Source: Cellulomonas soli | Lineage (GTDB): Bacteria > Actinomycetota > Actinomycetes > Actinomycetales > Cellulomonadaceae | DNA length: 64,000 bases | Direction: 5' to 3' | NCBI RefSeq assembly: GCF_013409305.1 | Contig: NZ_JACBZJ010000001.1 | Span: forward strand, 2,542,001 to 2,606,000 | Shown: positions 1-8,141 of the stretch, piece by piece | How positions within the stretch are numbered: the first letter of the stretch is position 1 | How the letters are laid out: each line of letters opens with the position of its first letter | The notes under the pieces: generated by a model | The model's input: only the letters and a program-made list of their open reading frames with translations | Told to the model about the DNA's origin: nothing | Database searches by the model: none | Translations under genes and position numbers: made by a program

Positions 1-53
1 CCAGTGGCGTCACCGGGATCAGCCGGCGCTCGGGTGCGAGGGGTTCTGGTGCA

Positions 54-146
54 GCGCCTGATCGGCTGGCGCGGTGCGGGGTCGTGACAACCTTGTCCGT
101 GCCACGCCCTCAGTGGGTGTCGGCAGTTCGAGTCTGCCCAGGCGCA
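54..146 (+). other. tRNA-like remnant or att scar (perfect acceptor and T-arm)
   Basis: Positions 122-138 form a textbook T-arm: stem GGCAG/CTGCC around the loop TTCGAGT. The next seven bases (139-145) pair perfectly with GCGCCTG at 54-60, and position 146 is A, the usual discriminator base. The middle (61-121) does not fold by hand into a D-arm plus a 7-nt anticodon loop with U33 and a sensible variable loop, so this is not a clear functional tRNA. The 3' half of a tRNA next to an accessory helicase is what an integrated element leaves behind. The 5' acceptor match could be chance in such GC-rich DNA. No CCA is encoded. Confidence 0.4.
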
Positions 147-334
147 CAGCGTGTGTCAGCAGGTCAGCGCGTTGTCAGCGCGACCACCGCCGCTGACGTG
201 GGTCGTAGGCGGCTCGCCCGGTCGGCCTGTGGTCGGCGGCGTGCCCGTCGGGGCGGCCCGTGAGGGCGCGTGGCCGCTGGCGTGGACGCGGAGGCTTCGT
301 GGGCGCATGTGTCGCCTGCGGCGAAGGAGGAGAT

Positions 335-2485
335 GTGGCACGACCAGGCCAGAGCAGGTCCGGTCGCGCGCGCAGCGAGTCCGGCACCCCGCGTCGCCGG
401 ACCACGCGCCGCCCCGACGAGGAGGGCATCATCCCGGTGCTCGCCGGGGTGGCCCGCGAGGTCGACAACGCCGTGCAGCGGCCCCCGACGCGTCCGGCGG
501 TGCGCACGAAGTTCCAGGTCGTGGCGTTGCTGGTGCGCGAGGAGCGGGCCCGTGTGATCGCCGACCGCACGCTGACCGAGTCGAAGCGCACCCAGGAGCT
601 GAAGCGGCTCGACGGTGTGGCGACGCAGCTGGCCAAGACCGCGGCGCGCGACACCTCGCTGCTGGCCCTGCTTGCGGAGGACGCCCGTGTCTCGGATGCG
701 GCGCGCGCCTACAAGGCCACCGTGATGCGTGCCGGCGGCCTGGAGCCTCCCGAGGAGCCCGAGCCCGTCGCACCGACCGCGCCGGCGCCGGTGGCCGAGA
801 ACCGGGTGGTGCCCCGCTCGGTGATCTCGCGGCAGCTGGCGAACCCGTTTCTGGCCCCCGACTTCGAGGCGGTTGCCGAGCGGCTCGCCGCGCGGCCACG
901 ACGGCTGGCAGGCTGGGAGCTGCTCGAACCGCTGTTCCGCTCGTTCGAGGTCGCCGGCCCGGGTGCGCCCGCCTGCATGACGCTGCCCGAGGCCCGCTCC
1001 AAGGTCGTCCTGCCCGGGCGTGAGCTGATGCCGCACCAGGCGCAGGTGGTCGCGGCCACGGCGCGTGGTCACCGCACGTTCCTGCTCGCGGACGAGCCCG
1101 GGCTCGGCAAGACCGCCCAGGCGCTGCTGGCCGCACAGGCCGCCGACGCGTACCCGCTGCTGGTCGTCGTCCCCAACGTCGTCAAGACGAACTGGGCGCA
1201 CGAGGTCGGGCTGTGGACGCCGCTGCGTGCGGCCACGGTGGTGCACGGTGACGGCGAACAGGTCGATGCGTTCGCGGACGTCGTCATCGTCAACTACGAG
1301 CTGCTGGACCGGCACGTCGGCTGGCTCGGGAACCTCGGGTTCCGCGGCATGGTCGTCGACGAGGCGCACTTCATCAAGAACAAGGGCTCCCAGCGGTCCC
1401 AGCACGTGCTGGCGCTGTCCGAGCGGATCCGTGAGCGCACGTCCCGGCCGCTGCTCATGGCGCTCACCGGCACGCCGCTGATCAACGACATCGAGGACTT
1501 CCGGGCGATCTGGCAGTTCCTCGGCTGGATCGACGACACGATGCCGCTCGGCCCGCTGATGACGGCACTGGAGGAGACCGGGCTGACCCCGGCCGACCGG
1601 GAGTTCTCCGCTGCGGCCAGGGCGGCTGTGATCGACCGGGGCATCGTGCGCCGCCGCAAGGTGGACGTGGTCGCCGACATCCCTGCCCGTCGGGTGGCGG
1701 ACCTGCCGGTCGAGCTCGACGGTGCGGTCGGTCGGTCGATCCGTGCCGCCGAGGCCGCGCTGGCCAGCCGACTGGTCAGCCGCTACCGGGCCGGCCTGGA
1801 GGTGCGCACCGGAGGCGTCGTCGTCGACGGCATCGACCACGAGCTCGCCCGCCGGGTGGCCGCCGCCGAGCTCAAGGACTCCAACGAGCGGTCCACCGGC
1901 GACAACGTGTTCACGATGGTCCGCCGCATCGGCCAGGCCAAGGCCGGGCTGGCCGCCGACTACGCCGCCCAGCTGGCCCGCAACGTCGGCAAGGTCGTGT
2001 TCTTCGCCAAGCACGTCGATGTGATGGACCAGGCCGAGCAGACGTTCGCCGACCGCGGCATCCGGTACGCCTCGATCCGGGGCGACCAGACGACCCGGGT
2101 GCGCGACAAGAACATCGCCGCGTTCGTCAACGACCCCGACGTGTCGATCGTCGTGTGCTCCCTGACGGCCGCGGGTGTGGGCATCAATCTGCAGGTCGCC
2201 TCCAACCTGGTGCTCGCCGAGCTGTCCTGGACCTACGCCGAGCAGACCCAGGCCATCGACCGCGTCCACCGGATCGGCCAGGCCGAGCCGGTGACCGCGT
2301 GGCGGATCATCGCCGCGCAGACCATCGACTCCAAGATCGCCGAGCTGATCGACAGCAAGTCCGGCCTGGCCGCACGGGCGCTGGACGGTGCGGGGGAGGA
2401 CGAGGGCTCCTCGTCGACCGACGTGCAGCTCGACGCGCTGGTCGCGCTGCTGACCGACGCGCTGGCCGCCGATGGGCTCGGCTGA
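335..2485 (+). CDS. SNF2-family DEAD/DEAH-like helicase
   Basis: A 716-residue superfamily 2 ATPase of the SNF2/RapA type, expected to translocate on double-stranded DNA. Visible motifs: the ATP-binding loop DEPGLGKT at about residues 253-260, the Walker B box VVDEAHF near 340, motif III LTGTPL near 378, and C-terminal motif VI QAIDRVHRIGQ near 639. The first 130 residues are basic and otherwise unrecognised. I chose GTG 335 because AAGGAGGAG at 324-332 is well placed; an upstream GTG at 260 is also in frame but has no such site. It is a stand-alone helicase with no methylase or nuclease partner here. It may belong to the element implied by the tRNA-like scar upstream; its biological role is unknown. 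Confidence 0.88.
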   Translation: MARPGQSRSGRARSESGTPRRRTTRRPDEEGIIPVLAGVAREVDNAVQRPPTRPAVRTKFQVVALLVREERARVIADRTLTESKRTQELKRLDGVATQLAKTAARDTSLLALLAEDARVSDAARAYKATVMRAGGLEPPEEPEPVAPTAPAPVAENRVVPRSVISRQLANPFLAPDFEAVAERLAARPRRLAGWELLEPLFRSFEVAGPGAPACMTLPEARSKVVLPGRELMPHQAQVVAATARGHRTFLLADEPGLGKTAQALLAAQAADAYPLLVVVPNVVKTNWAHEVGLWTPLRAATVVHGDGEQVDAFADVVIVNYELLDRHVGWLGNLGFRGMVVDEAHFIKNKGSQRSQHVLALSERIRERTSRPLLMALTGTPLINDIEDFRAIWQFLGWIDDTMPLGPLMTALEETGLTPADREFSAAARAAVIDRGIVRRRKVDVVADIPARRVADLPVELDGAVGRSIRAAEAALASRLVSRYRAGLEVRTGGVVVDGIDHELARRVAAAELKDSNERSTGDNVFTMVRRIGQAKAGLAADYAAQLARNVGKVVFFAKHVDVMDQAEQTFADRGIRYASIRGDQTTRVRDKNIAAFVNDPDVSIVVCSLTAAGVGINLQVASNLVLAELSWTYAEQTQAIDRVHRIGQAEPVTAWRIIAAQTIDSKIAELIDSKSGLAARALDGAGEDEGSSSTDVQLDALVALLTDALAADGLG

Positions 2486-2493
2486 CGGGAGGC

Positions 2494-2499
2494 TACGGT
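2494..2499 (+). promoter_or_regulatory. -10 box TACGGT of a leaderless transcript
   Basis: TACGGT lies 6 nt before the ATG at 2506, the spacing expected if transcription starts at or next to the start codon. There is no Shine-Dalgarno sequence. Confidence 0.5.
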
Positions 2500-2505
2500 C
2501 GAGGG

Positions 2506-2805
2506 ATGGCGCACCTCTTCGTCCTCGACCTGACCTACACCGCGGATCTTGCCGAGATCGATGCGCTGATGGCCGCGCACCGTGACTTCCTGGCGGTGCA
2601 CTACGCCTCGGGTGTGTTCCTCGCCTCCGGCCGCAAGGAGCCGCGCACCGGCGGGGTGATCCTGGCCCAGGGCGAGCGGACCGCACTCGAGGACATCGTC
2701 GCGCAGGACCCGTTCACGGCGGCGGGCGCGGTCGCCTACACGGTCACCGAGTTCATCCCCACCACCACGGCGCCCGAGCTCGCGCACCTGGCCGTCACCG
2801 CCTGA
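2506..2805 (+). CDS. YciI-like protein
   Basis: A 99-residue protein of the YCII family, small dimeric ferredoxin-like alpha/beta barrels of mostly unknown function. The pattern is typical of the family: an N-terminal strand LFVLDLTY, the helix AEIDALMAAHRDFL, a GRKEPRTGG turn, and the late motif DPFTAAGAVAYTVTEF. The ATG is 20 nt after the helicase stop but has its own TANNNT box 6 nt upstream, so it is probably transcribed separately. The enzymatic role cannot be inferred; YciI proteins often sit alone or with regulators. Confidence 0.85.
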   Translation: MAHLFVLDLTYTADLAEIDALMAAHRDFLAVHYASGVFLASGRKEPRTGGVILAQGERTALEDIVAQDPFTAAGAVAYTVTEFIPTTTAPELAHLAVTA

Positions 2806-2851
2806 CGGGGCGCCGGGCATCAGGCGGGTTCGCGCGGTCCAGCGACCTGCG

Positions 2852-2911
2852 TCAGCGTCCGCTGCGCTCGGCGAGCTCCTGCGGGAACGTCGGCATCCGA
2901 CCGGCGCCGGA
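2852..2911 (-). pseudogene. 3'-end remnant of a duplicated PPOX-family gene
   Basis: Read on the minus strand this ends SGAGRMPTFPQELAERSGR-stop, matching 16 of the last 19 residues of the intact gene at 3347-3835 and keeping the same stop position. The DNA is also clearly similar over about 60 bp. Nothing further upstream of the copy matches the intact gene, so only the last 20 codons remain. The two copies are direct repeats 495 bp apart, with the small gene at 3026 between them. Confidence 0.6.
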
Positions 2912-2971
2912 CGGCTCTCCGACGCGATCGGCCGTCGCAAGCCCTTCGTCGACGGCGCCGCCGCGGCGTAG
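2909..2971 (+). pseudogene. MFS transporter motif-A fragment
   Basis: The plus-strand reading GRLSDAIGRRKPFVDGAAAA-stop carries the signature of the loop between helices 2 and 3 of major facilitator transporters (G-x-L-x-D-x-x-G-R-R-K). No membrane helices precede it and a stop follows at once, so if real it is a gene fragment. It abuts the PPOX remnant, which makes this short gap look like a graveyard of rearranged pieces. The match is short and could be chance. Confidence 0.35.
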
Positions 2972-3025
2972 GGCCACCGCCTATCTCGCGGCGGAGGGGG
3001 GAGGTTTCCGGACGGTGGAGGCAGT

Positions 3026-3247
3026 GTGAGCGGTGAGATGTGGCGGCTGGATGTCGATGCGGACCGATTCTCGGTCGTCGAGCGTGCCCCAGGCACGTAC
3101 GACCTGACCTGGGAGACAGGGCCGAACCCGGGCTACGGCTTCACGATCGCGACCAGCGACCGCAACCCTCTGAGCCGCGGGCGCCTCGAGGAGGAGGCCA
3201 GGGGGTTCCTCCGGCAGGTCGACGCCGAGACCGGCTACCTCGAGTAG
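3026..3247 (+). CDS. small hypothetical protein
   Basis: A 73-residue, acidic, soluble-looking protein with no family I recognise. It is rich in D, E, R and G, with an aromatic centre (YDLTWETGPNPGYGF) and an amphipathic C-terminal segment ending in ETGYLE. GTG 3026 is preceded by GGTGGAGG at 3014-3021, a good ribosome binding site; an in-frame ATG at 3038 is the alternative. It is bracketed by the decayed and intact copies of the PPOX gene, so it may have arrived in, or split, a duplication. Confidence 0.55.
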   Translation: MSGEMWRLDVDADRFSVVERAPGTYDLTWETGPNPGYGFTIATSDRNPLSRGRLEEEARGFLRQVDAETGYLE

Positions 3248-3346
3248 TGCGCACGTGCCCGCCCCGGGCGGCGGGCTGACCGACGCGGGTGGATGAGCTC
3301 GTCGCGGGTCACGGTCGGCGGGCCTCGCGGATCGCCGCCACGTGCC

Positions 3347-3835
3347 TCAGCGTCCGCTGCGCTCCGCGAGCTCCTGCAGGAACACGGGCATCCGGCCGGC
3401 GCCGAAGTCGTAGTAGCGGGCCCAACGCGGCGTGATCGCGATGCGGGCCATCCGGTCGTACATCTGCCGACAGCTGCGCTCGAACTGCGCGGCGGCCTCG
3501 GTGTCCATGGTCTTGCGGGCCGCGGCGAGGAACTCCTCGACCACGCCGTCGACGATCCGGACGTCCGCGCGTCCCCGGACGGACAGCGCCCGGGCGTCGT
3601 CCGGTCGGCCGCCGGTGTCGATCGTCAGCGCGACGTCCGGGTTGGTCGACAGGGCAGCGACCTTGGGTGCCGTGTCAGCGGTGGAGACCACGAACTGATG
3701 GCCGGTCCACCAGAAGCCGACCGGGACCACCCGGGGTGTGCCGTCCGTCCCGGTGTACGCCAGGTGGGCGATGGGGGTCGAGTCGAGCAGGTCGCCGGCG
3801 CTGGCCAGCTCGGCCTCGATGACGTGCTGATCCAT
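3347..3835 (-). CDS. Pyridoxamine 5'-phosphate oxidase-fold (PPOX) family protein
   Basis: A 162-residue split-barrel flavin or F420 oxidoreductase-like protein. The opening AHLAYTGTDGTPRVVPVGFWWTG is the strand-turn-strand that binds the cofactor phosphate in this family, followed by NPDVALTIDTG and a long helical C-terminus ending RMPVFLQELAERSGR. ATG 3835 is preceded by AGGAAGGA on the minus strand. The substrate is unknown; actinobacteria carry many paralogues, some using F420 rather than FMN. The tail of this gene is duplicated at 2852-2911. Confidence 0.8.
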   Translation of the reverse strand: MDQHVIEAELASAGDLLDSTPIAHLAYTGTDGTPRVVPVGFWWTGHQFVVSTADTAPKVAALSTNPDVALTIDTGGRPDDARALSVRGRADVRIVDGVVEEFLAAARKTMDTEAAAQFERSCRQMYDRMARIAITPRWARYYDFGAGRMPVFLQELAERSGR

Positions 3836-4124
3836 CGCTGCGTCCTTCCTGTCGGGTACGAACCTGCCGACCGACCTTCCGCGGCCGCCCCTCGATCGTC
3901 ACACGGGCCCACGACGGCCGCGGCTCGAGGTAGGCGGCATCCGGGTGTGCGGTGCGCCGGTCGCGGTGCGTCCATGAACACCCCCGGGGCCGGGCGGGTA
4001 CCGAAGCGCCCCGGGCGAAGCCGCAGGTGCGGTACACCTGGCTGAGCGTCGCGTCAGAGGTCGCGACGCGTCAACGACGTGGCGGCGACGGTGCCGCCAC
4101 ACGAACCGGGGGGAGCAGATCCGG

Positions 4125-4292
4125 ATGTCGATGCGCGAACGGGTGCTGTGGCCGGTCTCCGTCGTCGAGATCGTCTTGGCAGTGGTCGGAGCCCGGATGC
4201 AGGAGTGGCTCTTCGTCTTCACGATGGTGTGCTGTGCGGCGGCAGCGCTCTCCACCATCCGGAAGGTCGGGAGGGACAGGCGCGCCGGGTGA
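4125..4292 (+). CDS. 55-aa two-helix membrane microprotein
   Basis: A short gene, not resembling any family I know. ATG 4125 follows GGGGGAG with about 9 nt spacing. The product has a short charged start (MSMRERV), two hydrophobic stretches (about residues 8-23 and 29-45) split by RMQE, and a basic tail ending RRAG: a helical hairpin with both ends probably inside. It lies 120 bp upstream of the Fic gene in the same direction but is separated from it by the operator-like palindrome. Confidence 0.5.
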   Translation: MSMRERVLWPVSVVEIVLAVVGARMQEWLFVFTMVCCAAAALSTIRKVGRDRRAG

Positions 4293-4351
4293 GCCCTCCG
4301 CGGCGCCCCTCCAGGCCACGACTTCTCGCCGAGGTCATCCTTCATCTCGAC

Positions 4352-4395
4352 CGCCCGTTGTTGAAGGCTCTACGCTGAGCCTTCAACAACGGGCG
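4352..4395 (+). promoter_or_regulatory. 18-bp inverted repeat operator upstream of fic
   Basis: CGCCCGTTGTTGAAGGCT at 4352-4369 and its exact reverse complement at 4378-4395 are separated by 8 nt. A further half-site, GTTGAAGGCT at 4401-4410, sits between the ribosome binding site GGAGGT (4395-4400) and the ATG at 4412. Protein bound here would block both transcription and ribosome access. The likely binder is the winged-helix end of the Fic protein itself. As RNA it would also form a strong hairpin. Confidence 0.65.
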
Positions 4396-4411
4396 GAGGT
4401 GTTGAAGGCTC

Positions 4412-5689
4412 ATGACAGGTGAGGGCGAGCAGGGGCGGGACCCCGCCCACAACGCCTGGCCGGCACTGACGACCGAGGCGCGCGACTGGACGTCCACCCT
4501 CGACGACGGCCGGGTGTCGGTGTGGGACCGCAGGCGTCTCGCGCGTCCGTACCAGGCGTCCGTGCTGCCCTCGATCGCGGGCCTGACGCCACACATCAGC
4601 GGCGCGGTCCAAGCCGTCGTCGACCAGGCGACCTCCGACGTCGCGCGGTTCGACAGCGAGGTCGCAGCCATGCCCGTCCCGATGCCGGCCGTGCTGCTGC
4701 GCACCGAGTCGGCGTCCAGCTCCCAGATCGAGCACCTGACCAGCAACGCGCGCAACCTCGCCATGGCAAGCCTCGGCGTGGGTGGGAAGCAGAACGCCGA
4801 GCTCGTCGCCGCGAACGTGCGCGCGATGAACGAGGCTCTCGCCGTCGGGGACGACGTCACCTCCGCGACGATCCTCGCCGTCCATCGGGCGCTCCTCGCA
4901 TCGTCCGATCCCGACGTCGCCGGTCACCTGCGCGCGGAGCAGGTGTGGGTGGGGAGCTCGGCCCTGAGCCCGCACGACGCGGACTTCGTCCCCCCGCACC
5001 ACGACCGTGTGCCGGCCACGCTCGAGGACCTGATCGTCTTCGCAGGCCGGGACGACATCCCGGCGCTGGTCCACGCCGCGCTGGTGCACGCCCAGTTCGA
5101 GACGATCCACCCGTTCGTCGACGGCAACGGCCGCACCGGCCGGGTGGTCCTCCACCAGGTCCTCCGCCGACGAGGCCTGACCCGCCACACGACCGTCCCC
5201 GTCTCGGCCGGACTGCTCCGCGACCCGGAGCGGTACTTCCGCGCGTTGACGAGCTACCGGCAGGGCGACATCGACGCGATCGTCGAGCAGGTCGCGCACG
5301 CCGCGCTGGCCGCGACGCTGAACGGACGACGGCTCGCACACGAGGTGACGAACCTGCGTGCCTCATGGCGAGAGCAGATCACCGCCCGCGCCGACTCGGC
5401 CGCGTGGAGGCTTGCCGATGCGCTGTTCGCTCAGCCGGTCGTGAACGCCGAGTACGTCGCGACAACGCTCGGCCTCTCGGACCGCGGTGCGCGCAACGCG
5501 ATCGAGGTCCTCGAGACCTCAGGCATCCTGCGTGCCGCGACTTCGGCCCACCGCAACCGGGTGTGGCAGGCGCCGACGGTGCTCACCGCGATGGACGCCT
5601 TCGCCGGGCGAGCCGGTCGCCGATCGATCGCCGATGCATCCGTCCTCCCCGGAGCGGCGCGCGGCCGGGGCTCCGGTCGACCGGGGTGA
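4412..5689 (+). CDS. Fic-domain protein with N-terminal inhibitory helix and C-terminal winged helix
   Basis: A 425-residue Fic enzyme, expected to transfer AMP or another nucleotide-derived group to hydroxyl side chains. The catalytic loop HPFVDGNGRTGR is intact at about residues 232-243. The upstream segment ESASSSQIEHLTSN resembles the inhibitory helix (S/T-x-x-x-E) of self-inhibited class II Fic proteins. The C-terminus (NAEYVATTLGLSDRGARNAIEVLETSGIL) is a winged helix-turn-helix, so the protein can probably bind DNA. It overlaps the next gene by 4 nt (GTGA). Self-regulation through the palindrome upstream is likely. Targets are unknown. Confidence 0.85.
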   Translation: MTGEGEQGRDPAHNAWPALTTEARDWTSTLDDGRVSVWDRRRLARPYQASVLPSIAGLTPHISGAVQAVVDQATSDVARFDSEVAAMPVPMPAVLLRTESASSSQIEHLTSNARNLAMASLGVGGKQNAELVAANVRAMNEALAVGDDVTSATILAVHRALLASSDPDVAGHLRAEQVWVGSSALSPHDADFVPPHHDRVPATLEDLIVFAGRDDIPALVHAALVHAQFETIHPFVDGNGRTGRVVLHQVLRRRGLTRHTTVPVSAGLLRDPERYFRALTSYRQGDIDAIVEQVAHAALAATLNGRRLAHEVTNLRASWREQITARADSAAWRLADALFAQPVVNAEYVATTLGLSDRGARNAIEVLETSGILRAATSAHRNRVWQAPTVLTAMDAFAGRAGRRSIADASVLPGAARGRGSGRPG

Positions 5690-6159
5690 GCCGCGTCCGG
5701 ACACGCGCGTCGCAGACCCTCGCCGTCGTCGGGTGGGCTGCCCTCGCTCTGGCGTGCGTCGGCGGCATGGTCGACCCGGAGCCGCCGGCACGGGCGGGGT
5801 GGTCCCCGATCGGGCTCGTCGTCGCGATCATCTCGGTCGTGGCGGCCGTCAGGGCGAGCCGGTCGGGCGTGATCGTCACCGGATCACAGGTGATCGTTCG
5901 GAACTTCCTCAGCACGCGCAGGGTCTCGCTCGCCGACGTCGAGCACGTGGGGGTGCTCAACTACGACGGCTTCCTCGTGTGGGACAGTCCCCGGACGTCG
6001 TGGTTGTGCACCGTCGCCGTCACCACCACCGCAGGCCGGGTCGTCAAGGCCTACGGGCTCGTCGGCTTCGCCGCCTCGGCGGAGCGGGCTGCCGCGCGCC
6101 TGCGTGACCTGATCGGTCTGCCGCACCGGTCGTCCGCGGCCGCACATCGCGCCCCGTAG
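5686..6159 (+). CDS. PH-domain-like membrane protein coupled to fic
   Basis: A 157-residue protein with two N-terminal membrane helices (about residues 9-26 and 40-57) followed by a strand-rich soluble part (VIVTGSQVIVRNFLSTRRVSLADVEHVGV) resembling the bacterial PH-like (bPH) domains of small membrane proteins. Its GTG start overlaps the fic stop codon, so the two are translated together. That coupling suggests a partner or membrane target for the Fic enzyme, but nothing in the sequence proves it. Confidence 0.65.
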   Translation: MSRVRTRASQTLAVVGWAALALACVGGMVDPEPPARAGWSPIGLVVAIISVVAAVRASRSGVIVTGSQVIVRNFLSTRRVSLADVEHVGVLNYDGFLVWDSPRTSWLCTVAVTTTAGRVVKAYGLVGFAASAERAAARLRDLIGLPHRSSAAAHRAP

Positions 6160-6215
6160 CTGCTCCCGGGCGAGCGGGCCATGGGCTCGGCCGCGCGCCC
6201 GACGGTGCGATCGGA

Positions 6216-6896
6216 TCAGTCGCCCCCGGTCCCGATGCGCACCAGCCCCGACTGGTAGGCGGCGACCACCAGCTGGGCCCGGTCGCGCAGCTCGAGCTTG
6301 GTCATCGAGCGGTTCACGTGGGTCTTGACCGTGAGCGGGGAGATGACGAGGCGTTCGGCGATCTCGTCGTTGGTCAGACCCTCGGCGACCAGGGCGACGA
6401 TCTCGCGCTCACGGTCGGTGAGCTGGCCGAGCTGGGTGGGGATGCCGGCCGAGGCGACGCGGCTGGGCTGCGAGAGGAAGCTCGAGATGAGGGAGCGGGT
6501 GGCGGTAGGGGAGAGCAGGGCCTCGCCGGCGGCGACCAGGCGGATGGCGTCGAGCAGGTCGTCGGGGTCGACACCCTTGCCGAGGAACCCGCTGGCCCCG
6601 GCGCGCAGCGCCAGGTAGACGTACTCGTCGAGCTCGAAGGTGGTCAGGACGAGGACCTTGACGCCGGCGAGGTCCTCGTCGGCGCTGATCCGGCGGGTGG
6701 CCTCCAAACCGTCGAGGCCGGGCATGCGGATGTCCATGAGGACGACGTCGGCGCGCTGCGACCGGGCCAGGGCCACGGCCTCCTCGCCGTTGGCGGCCTC
6801 GCCGACGACGACGAGGTCCTCGGCGCTGTCGACCAGCACGCGGAACCCGGCGCGGATGAGGGCCTGGTCGTCGGCGATGAGCACTCGGACGGTCAT
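6216..6896 (-). CDS. NarL/LuxR-family response regulator
   Basis: A 226-residue response regulator. The receiver domain has the acidic pair DD near residue 9, the phosphorylated Asp at about residue 54 (VVLMDIRMPG), the conserved T in VLVLTT and the K in FLGKG. The C-terminal LuxR helix-turn-helix reads LTDREREIVALVAEGLTNDEIAERL. Its ATG overlaps the stop of the histidine kinase gene by 4 nt, so the pair is translationally coupled and is the last part of the ABC transporter operon. The probable target is that operon's own promoter. Confidence 0.92.
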   Translation of the reverse strand: MTVRVLIADDQALIRAGFRVLVDSAEDLVVVGEAANGEEAVALARSQRADVVLMDIRMPGLDGLEATRRISADEDLAGVKVLVLTTFELDEYVYLALRAGASGFLGKGVDPDDLLDAIRLVAAGEALLSPTATRSLISSFLSQPSRVASAGIPTQLGQLTDREREIVALVAEGLTNDEIAERLVISPLTVKTHVNRSMTKLELRDRAQLVVAAYQSGLVRIGTGGD

Positions 6897-8113
6897 CGGT
6901 CCTCCACGGTGAGGGGCAGCAGTGCGGCGACACGGAACCCGCTGTCGGGGGTGGGGCCCACCTCGAGCGTGCCGCCGGCAGCCAGGACGCGCTCGCGCAT
7001 GCCGACCAGTCCGAGGCCGGAGCCGATCGGCTCGTGCGGGGGATCGGCGGCACGGGCCGGCGACGTGCGGGGCGGGGCGACGTTGGTCACCGTCAGGAGC
7101 AGGTGGTCGCCCGAGGTCTCGACGCGGACCGTGGTGGGCGCGCCCGTCGCATGCTTCTGCACGTTGGTCAGCGCCTCCTGGACGAGCCGGTACGCCGCGC
7201 TGCCGGCGGCCGGGCTCAGGGTGGGCGTCGGCCCGGATGCCTCGACCCGGACGGGGGTGCCCAGAGCTCGTGCCGTGGCGACGAGCCCGGCCAGGTCGGC
7301 CAGCCCGGGGGCGGGGGCCGTGGGCAGCGCGGTCTCGTCCTGGCGGAGCACGCCGAGCACGGACTGCAGCTCGGCGAGCACGGACCGGGCCGAGCCGCGC
7401 ACGTGGTGCAGGGCCTCGCGGGCGCCTGCCGGGTCGCGGTCGATCAGGTGCTCGGCCACGCCGGACTGCACGCTGATCACCGCGACATGGTGCGCGATGA
7501 CGTCGTGCAGCTCGCGGGCGATCCGCACCCGGTCCTCGGCCACGCGTCGGCGGGCCGTCTCCTCACGGGTCTCCTCGGCGCGCAGCGCGCGGTCGGTGAG
7601 CGCCACCATCGTCGCGCGCCGGCTCGCGATCGCCAGCGCGACGGCCGTCGCCGTCCACAGCCACAGGACGACGTCGATCCGCCCCCACTCGCCGGTCCGC
7701 AGCCCCGCGCTGAGGACAGACGTGATCCCGAGCAGCACGGACGTGATCGCGGCGGCCCGCACGGCCCGGGTCCGAGGCTCGTGCAGCGCGTAGCCGAACA
7801 TCGCGAGGGTGACACCGAACTGGGCCAGGTTGACCTGCCAGCCACCGATCATCGCCACGAGGTTCGCCACGGACGTGACGACCAGCGCCACCAGCGGGAG
7901 GCGCCGCACCTGCGTCAGCGCCAGCGCGCACACCACCGTCAGGGCGATGTCGACGGCGGTGAGATCCAGGTCCATGCCGCCCTTGTGGCGCAGGCGCGCA
8001 GCCACCGCCAGCGGGACGAGCAGGAACGCGGCGCCGAGCGCGAGGCCCAGCACCGCGTCCACCAGGGACGGACGTCGCCGCAACCGCTCGACGACCGGCC
8101 GCCCGAGGATCAT
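6893..8113 (-). CDS. Sensor histidine kinase (HisKA_3 type)
   Basis: A membrane histidine kinase of the NarX/DesK class. Four or five hydrophobic segments fill the first 150 residues. Then comes the dimerisation/phosphoacceptor helix RIARELHDVIAHHVAVIS with the phosphorylated His near residue 202, and a HATPase_c domain with NVQKHATG (N box) and GSGLGLVGMRERV (G box). There is almost no extracytoplasmic loop, as in intramembrane-sensing kinases that respond to envelope stress. I chose ATG 8113; a GTG at 8122 would add three residues. It lies 28 nt downstream of the permease gene. Confidence 0.9.
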   Translation of the reverse strand: MILGRPVVERLRRRPSLVDAVLGLALGAAFLLVPLAVAARLRHKGGMDLDLTAVDIALTVVCALALTQVRRLPLVALVVTSVANLVAMIGGWQVNLAQFGVTLAMFGYALHEPRTRAVRAAAITSVLLGITSVLSAGLRTGEWGRIDVVLWLWTATAVALAIASRRATMVALTDRALRAEETREETARRRVAEDRVRIARELHDVIAHHVAVISVQSGVAEHLIDRDPAGAREALHHVRGSARSVLAELQSVLGVLRQDETALPTAPAPGLADLAGLVATARALGTPVRVEASGPTPTLSPAAGSAAYRLVQEALTNVQKHATGAPTTVRVETSGDHLLLTVTNVAPPRTSPARAADPPHEPIGSGLGLVGMRERVLAAGGTLEVGPTPDSGFRVAALLPLTVEDR

Positions 8114-8141
8114 GGCCGCCACCCTACGGACCGCGAGCTGC

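Noticed and set aside
54..146. A complete functional tRNA gene
   Set aside because: A 5+7 hairpin with loop CTCAGTG (104-120) can be drawn, but it would leave one nucleotide for the variable loop and T at position 37, so I list the site only as tRNA-like.
164..2686. Open frame of 840 codons on the minus strand opposite the SNF2 helicase
   Set aside because: It has no family motifs and unnatural composition (runs of R, H, G, V, D); long antisense frames are normal in DNA this rich in GC. The plus strand has intact helicase motifs.
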